Origin: Parabacteroides merdae ATCC 43184
GTDB lineage: Bacteria > Bacteroidota > Bacteroidia > Bacteroidales > Tannerellaceae
Length of the DNA: 64,000 bases
NCBI RefSeq assembly: GCF_025151215.1
Contig: NZ_CP102286.1
Span: 3,162,001 to 3,226,000 of the forward strand
Direction: 5' to 3'
This document shows positions 61,999 through 64,000 of this stretch, in pieces. Within the stretch, counting starts at the first letter, position 1. The number at the start of each line of letters is the position of its first letter. The position numbers were made by a program, and so were the translations under genes. The notes beneath the pieces were generated by a model. That model was not told the DNA's origin. It worked only from the letters and a program-made list of their open reading frames with translations, and made no database searches.

Positions 61999-64000
61999 TA
62001 CCTCTTTCTTTTCGCTTTGGCAGCCGCCTCTTTGGCCTTTTGGGCTTCGCGGCGGGCTTTTTCTTTGGCCTTCAGCTTTTCTTTGTATTCGCGTTCCTTC
62101 TGCTTACGTTCTTTTTCCTTTTGCTTCAGGCGTTCCTTATACTCACGTTCTTTCTGCTTACGCAGTTCTTCACGGGCTTTGAGTTTCGCCTTACGTTCGG
62201 CTTCGACCTGTTTCAGCTTGGCCTTGCGGTCGCGTTCAAGCTGTTTTTCTCGTTCGGCTTTTGCTTTCAGCAACGCTTCTTCTTCAACCTTTTGCTTCTT
62301 CAGAAGTTCCTCGTTTTCTTTTGCCTTCTTTTCCTGCAATTCTTTTTCGGCTTTCTGTTGAGCTTCAAAAGCTTTACGAGCTTCTTCCTTACGGGCTTCA
62401 ACTTCATCGGCTTCGCGCTTGCGGAGTTCTTCGATCTCTTTCAACGTGAGTTCCTTCGGTTGTTCGACAGGAGTGACAACAGCGGAAACGGTGTCGGACG
62501 ATGCCGGAACAACCGTATCTTTTACAACCGGCTGTACAGAAACAGTATCTACATCCGCCGGAAGGAGCGTTTCTGTTTCACGGACAGTCATTGTATCGAC
62601 CGCCGGAAGTTCTACCGGAACCGTATCTTTTACGGCAGACGGTACAACAACTTCTTCTACAGCCTGCTGCTGGCGTTGTTCTTTCGGGCGGACGGTCTTC
62701 TTGACAGGTTCCGGCTTTTCTTCCGGAATATTTTCAGAATCCTGTGCTTCGGCCTCTTCAGCTTTTGCCTCTTCCTCTTTGATCTGTTCGGCAGCCATAC
62801 GGGCTTTCCAACGAGCGGCCAGTTCAGGAACGGCCTCACCGAAGTTTTCCTGGAAGAATTCGACATATTCCTCAAGCGTCTTTCCCCGCATCAAGGTTTC
62901 ATAATTGTCGTCGGAGATCGGAAGAATAGCCACATTTTTGTCCAATGCAGTTGCATAGCCATCCGCTCCGTAGATCATCTTATAATAATGAAAGATCTCA
63001 TCCAAATTGAAGAAACCATGAATCGTCAACATGCTCATCGGACCGGCTTCTTCAAAACTCAAATCAAACTCCTTCACCATAAAATTGGCAAAGTTATAGG
63101 CGGCAACGGCAAAAAGCAACTGGTTACGATCGAGTGTTCCGGTCGGGAACATTAACAGCATCCGGTAAGACGTGTTAGATTCAGCCGTAAAGACACGTGC
63201 CGAGTCGGCTGCCGACAACGTACCATCATCCCCCACACCGAAACGCAAGTTCCAACTCATTCCCCTAATACCACCTTGAACCATCATACGCCCACGCAGA
63301 ACACCTTTCAGCATTTCACCCGCCAGTTCCGTCACATCAGCCGTCGGATATTTCTCAACCAATGCTTTCAAGGCGTTTTTGAAACCTTCAGCATCCCCAG
63401 CCTGCACATAGGTCAGCGCCTCGAGGAACATGAACTTAGGCAATAGATCCGCCAACGGATACTTGGCACTGACATCGCGATAATTACGACGAACGGTGAC
63501 CGTATCTTCCGCCAGGTAACTTGCATAGGTCGCCTGGTAGATCGAATCCTGCACCTTGTCCATCATCCGGATATTATATTCGTAATTCGGATCGGCAATC
63601 GCAACCGCATAATCCGATTCAGGGAAAGTCGTAACCAACTTATTCTTATAAGCAGCAGCGAGCGCTTGGTTTCCGGAACGAAGAGCCATCAGATAAACCT
63701 GGTAGTAGCTTTCCAAAAGGTGACTATGCTTCGGGAAACGGCGTTCCAGTTCCTCAAAGGCTTCGGTTGCCAACGGGATATCCTCGAGTTTGTCCTTATA
63801 AATCATAGCCATGTTATAGAGACCATCTTCTATGATAATATTGGAAGCCTGGATATCTTCGGGTGTCAACGGAAGCTGCTGAATGTAATACTCACGTGTT
63901 TTCGGGTCATCGGAAGCAGCAGGTTCCAGTCCGGCCTCGAGCGAATCGGTAGCCAGTTCGCCCACCTCTCCTTCGGAAGCATCCTCAGTTTCGTCTGCCA
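61998..64000 (-). CDS. TPR protein, PorW/SprE-like T9SS lipoprotein (C-terminal part)
   Basis: The frame is open to the right edge, so the N-terminus lies outside. The visible part, over 660 residues, starts in a TPR region (LYNMAMIYKDKLEDIPLATE, then FEELERRFPKHSHLLESYYQ) typical of SprE/PorW, including the REYYIQQLPLTPEDIQASN segment. A middle domain (IHGFFNLDEIFHYYKMIYGA) follows. The last 190 or so residues are a Pro/Val/Thr-rich linker, then a long Lys/Glu/Arg coiled coil with repeated EREYKERLKQKEKERKQ-type units. PorW/SprE is a periplasmic lipoprotein linking the T9SS motor to the outer-membrane translocon, consistent with the gldKLMN operon in this window. Confidence 0.65.
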   Translation of the reverse strand, partial: ADETEDASEGEVGELATDSLEAGLEPAASDDPKTREYYIQQLPLTPEDIQASNIIIEDGLYNMAMIYKDKLEDIPLATEAFEELERRFPKHSHLLESYYQVYLMALRSGNQALAAAYKNKLVTTFPESDYAVAIADPNYEYNIRMMDKVQDSIYQATYASYLAEDTVTVRRNYRDVSAKYPLADLLPKFMFLEALTYVQAGDAEGFKNALKALVEKYPTADVTELAGEMLKGVLRGRMMVQGGIRGMSWNLRFGVGDDGTLSAADSARVFTAESNTSYRMLLMFPTGTLDRNQLLFAVAAYNFANFMVKEFDLSFEEAGPMSMLTIHGFFNLDEIFHYYKMIYGADGYATALDKNVAILPISDDNYETLMRGKTLEEYVEFFQENFGEAVPELAARWKARMAAEQIKEEEAKAEEAEAQDSENIPEEKPEPVKKTVRPKEQRQQQAVEEVVVPSAVKDTVPVELPAVDTMTVRETETLLPADVDTVSVQPVVKDTVVPASSDTVSAVVTPVEQPKELTLKEIEELRKREADEVEARKEEARKAFEAQQKAEKELQEKKAKENEELLKKQKVEEEALLKAKAEREKQLERDRKAKLKQVEAERKAKLKAREELRKQKEREYKERLKQKEKERKQKEREYKEKLKAKEKARREAQKAKEAAAKAKRKR

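Noticed and set aside
62040..63155. 371-codon plus-strand ORF rich in Phe and Leu
   Set aside because: It is the mirror of the Lys/Glu-rich coiled-coil codons of the minus-strand PorW-like gene; the hydrophobic composition is an artefact.
1..64000. tRNA, rRNA or riboswitch genes
   Set aside because: I saw no cloverleaf, rRNA-like or conserved cobalamin or other riboswitch sequence, including in the gap before the adenosyltransferase gene; a covariance-model scan would settle this.

Overview
The window reads as a chromosome segment of a gut Bacteroidota, most likely Parabacteroides. It has two SusC/SusD-type glycan import systems, many lipoboxes, Bacteroidota-type promoters (TAnnTTTG -7 elements) and a type IX secretion core (porP-gldK-L-M-N, plus a PorW/SprE-like gene). 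A gut-type glycan repertoire combined with T9SS fits Parabacteroides better than Bacteroides; this is inference, as no rRNA or marker gene is present.

Layout. 1-4387: end of a DUF6057 membrane protein, a PD40 lipoprotein with one CxxCH motif, a GH29 fucosidase lipoprotein and a terminator. 4324-18399: a block, partly very AT-rich, bounded by two identical 63-bp direct repeats that are also terminators. It holds an IS-transposase remnant, a 247-bp segment flanked by perfect 26-bp inverted repeats (probable invertible promoter, apparently OFF as sequenced), susC-susD-DUF3823, then SGNH hydrolase, NodU/CmcH-type carbamoyltransferase, DUF5989, SxtJ-like, DUF6057 and a second PD40/CxxCH lipoprotein. 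18.5-24.9 kb: RND efflux trio and a methyltransferase. 25.5-26.4 kb: PduO-type cobalamin adenosyltransferase and DUF2795. 26.5-32.7 kb: T9SS operon. 32.8-40.8 kb: transglutaminase-like lipoprotein (-), K+/H+ antiporter (+), and a minus-strand dapB-lepB-second S26 homologue-wbqC operon. 40.9-45.0 kb: DUF2851, an Ig-like lipoprotein and DUF3108. 45.0-47.4 kb: NtrC-type regulator and histidine kinase. 47.7-58.6 kb: a classical polysaccharide utilisation locus with ECF sigma, FecR, STN-SusC, SusD, GH95 fucosidase and Ser-type sulfatase. 58.7-61.9 kb: kdgK-eda-uxaC for hexuronate catabolism. 62.0-64.0 kb: C-terminal part of a PorW/SprE-like protein.

Themes. The two SusCD systems show different control logic: the first has no STN domain or sigma/anti-sigma pair and sits behind a probable DNA-inversion switch, while the second has a sigma/FecR/STN relay. 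GH95 fucosidase plus sulfatase suggests sulfated, fucosylated host glycans. The best candidates for little-described biology are the inversion switch with its repeat-bounded block, the carbamoyltransferase/SGNH/CxxCH-lipoprotein cluster, and a signal peptidase homologue that has lost both catalytic residues.
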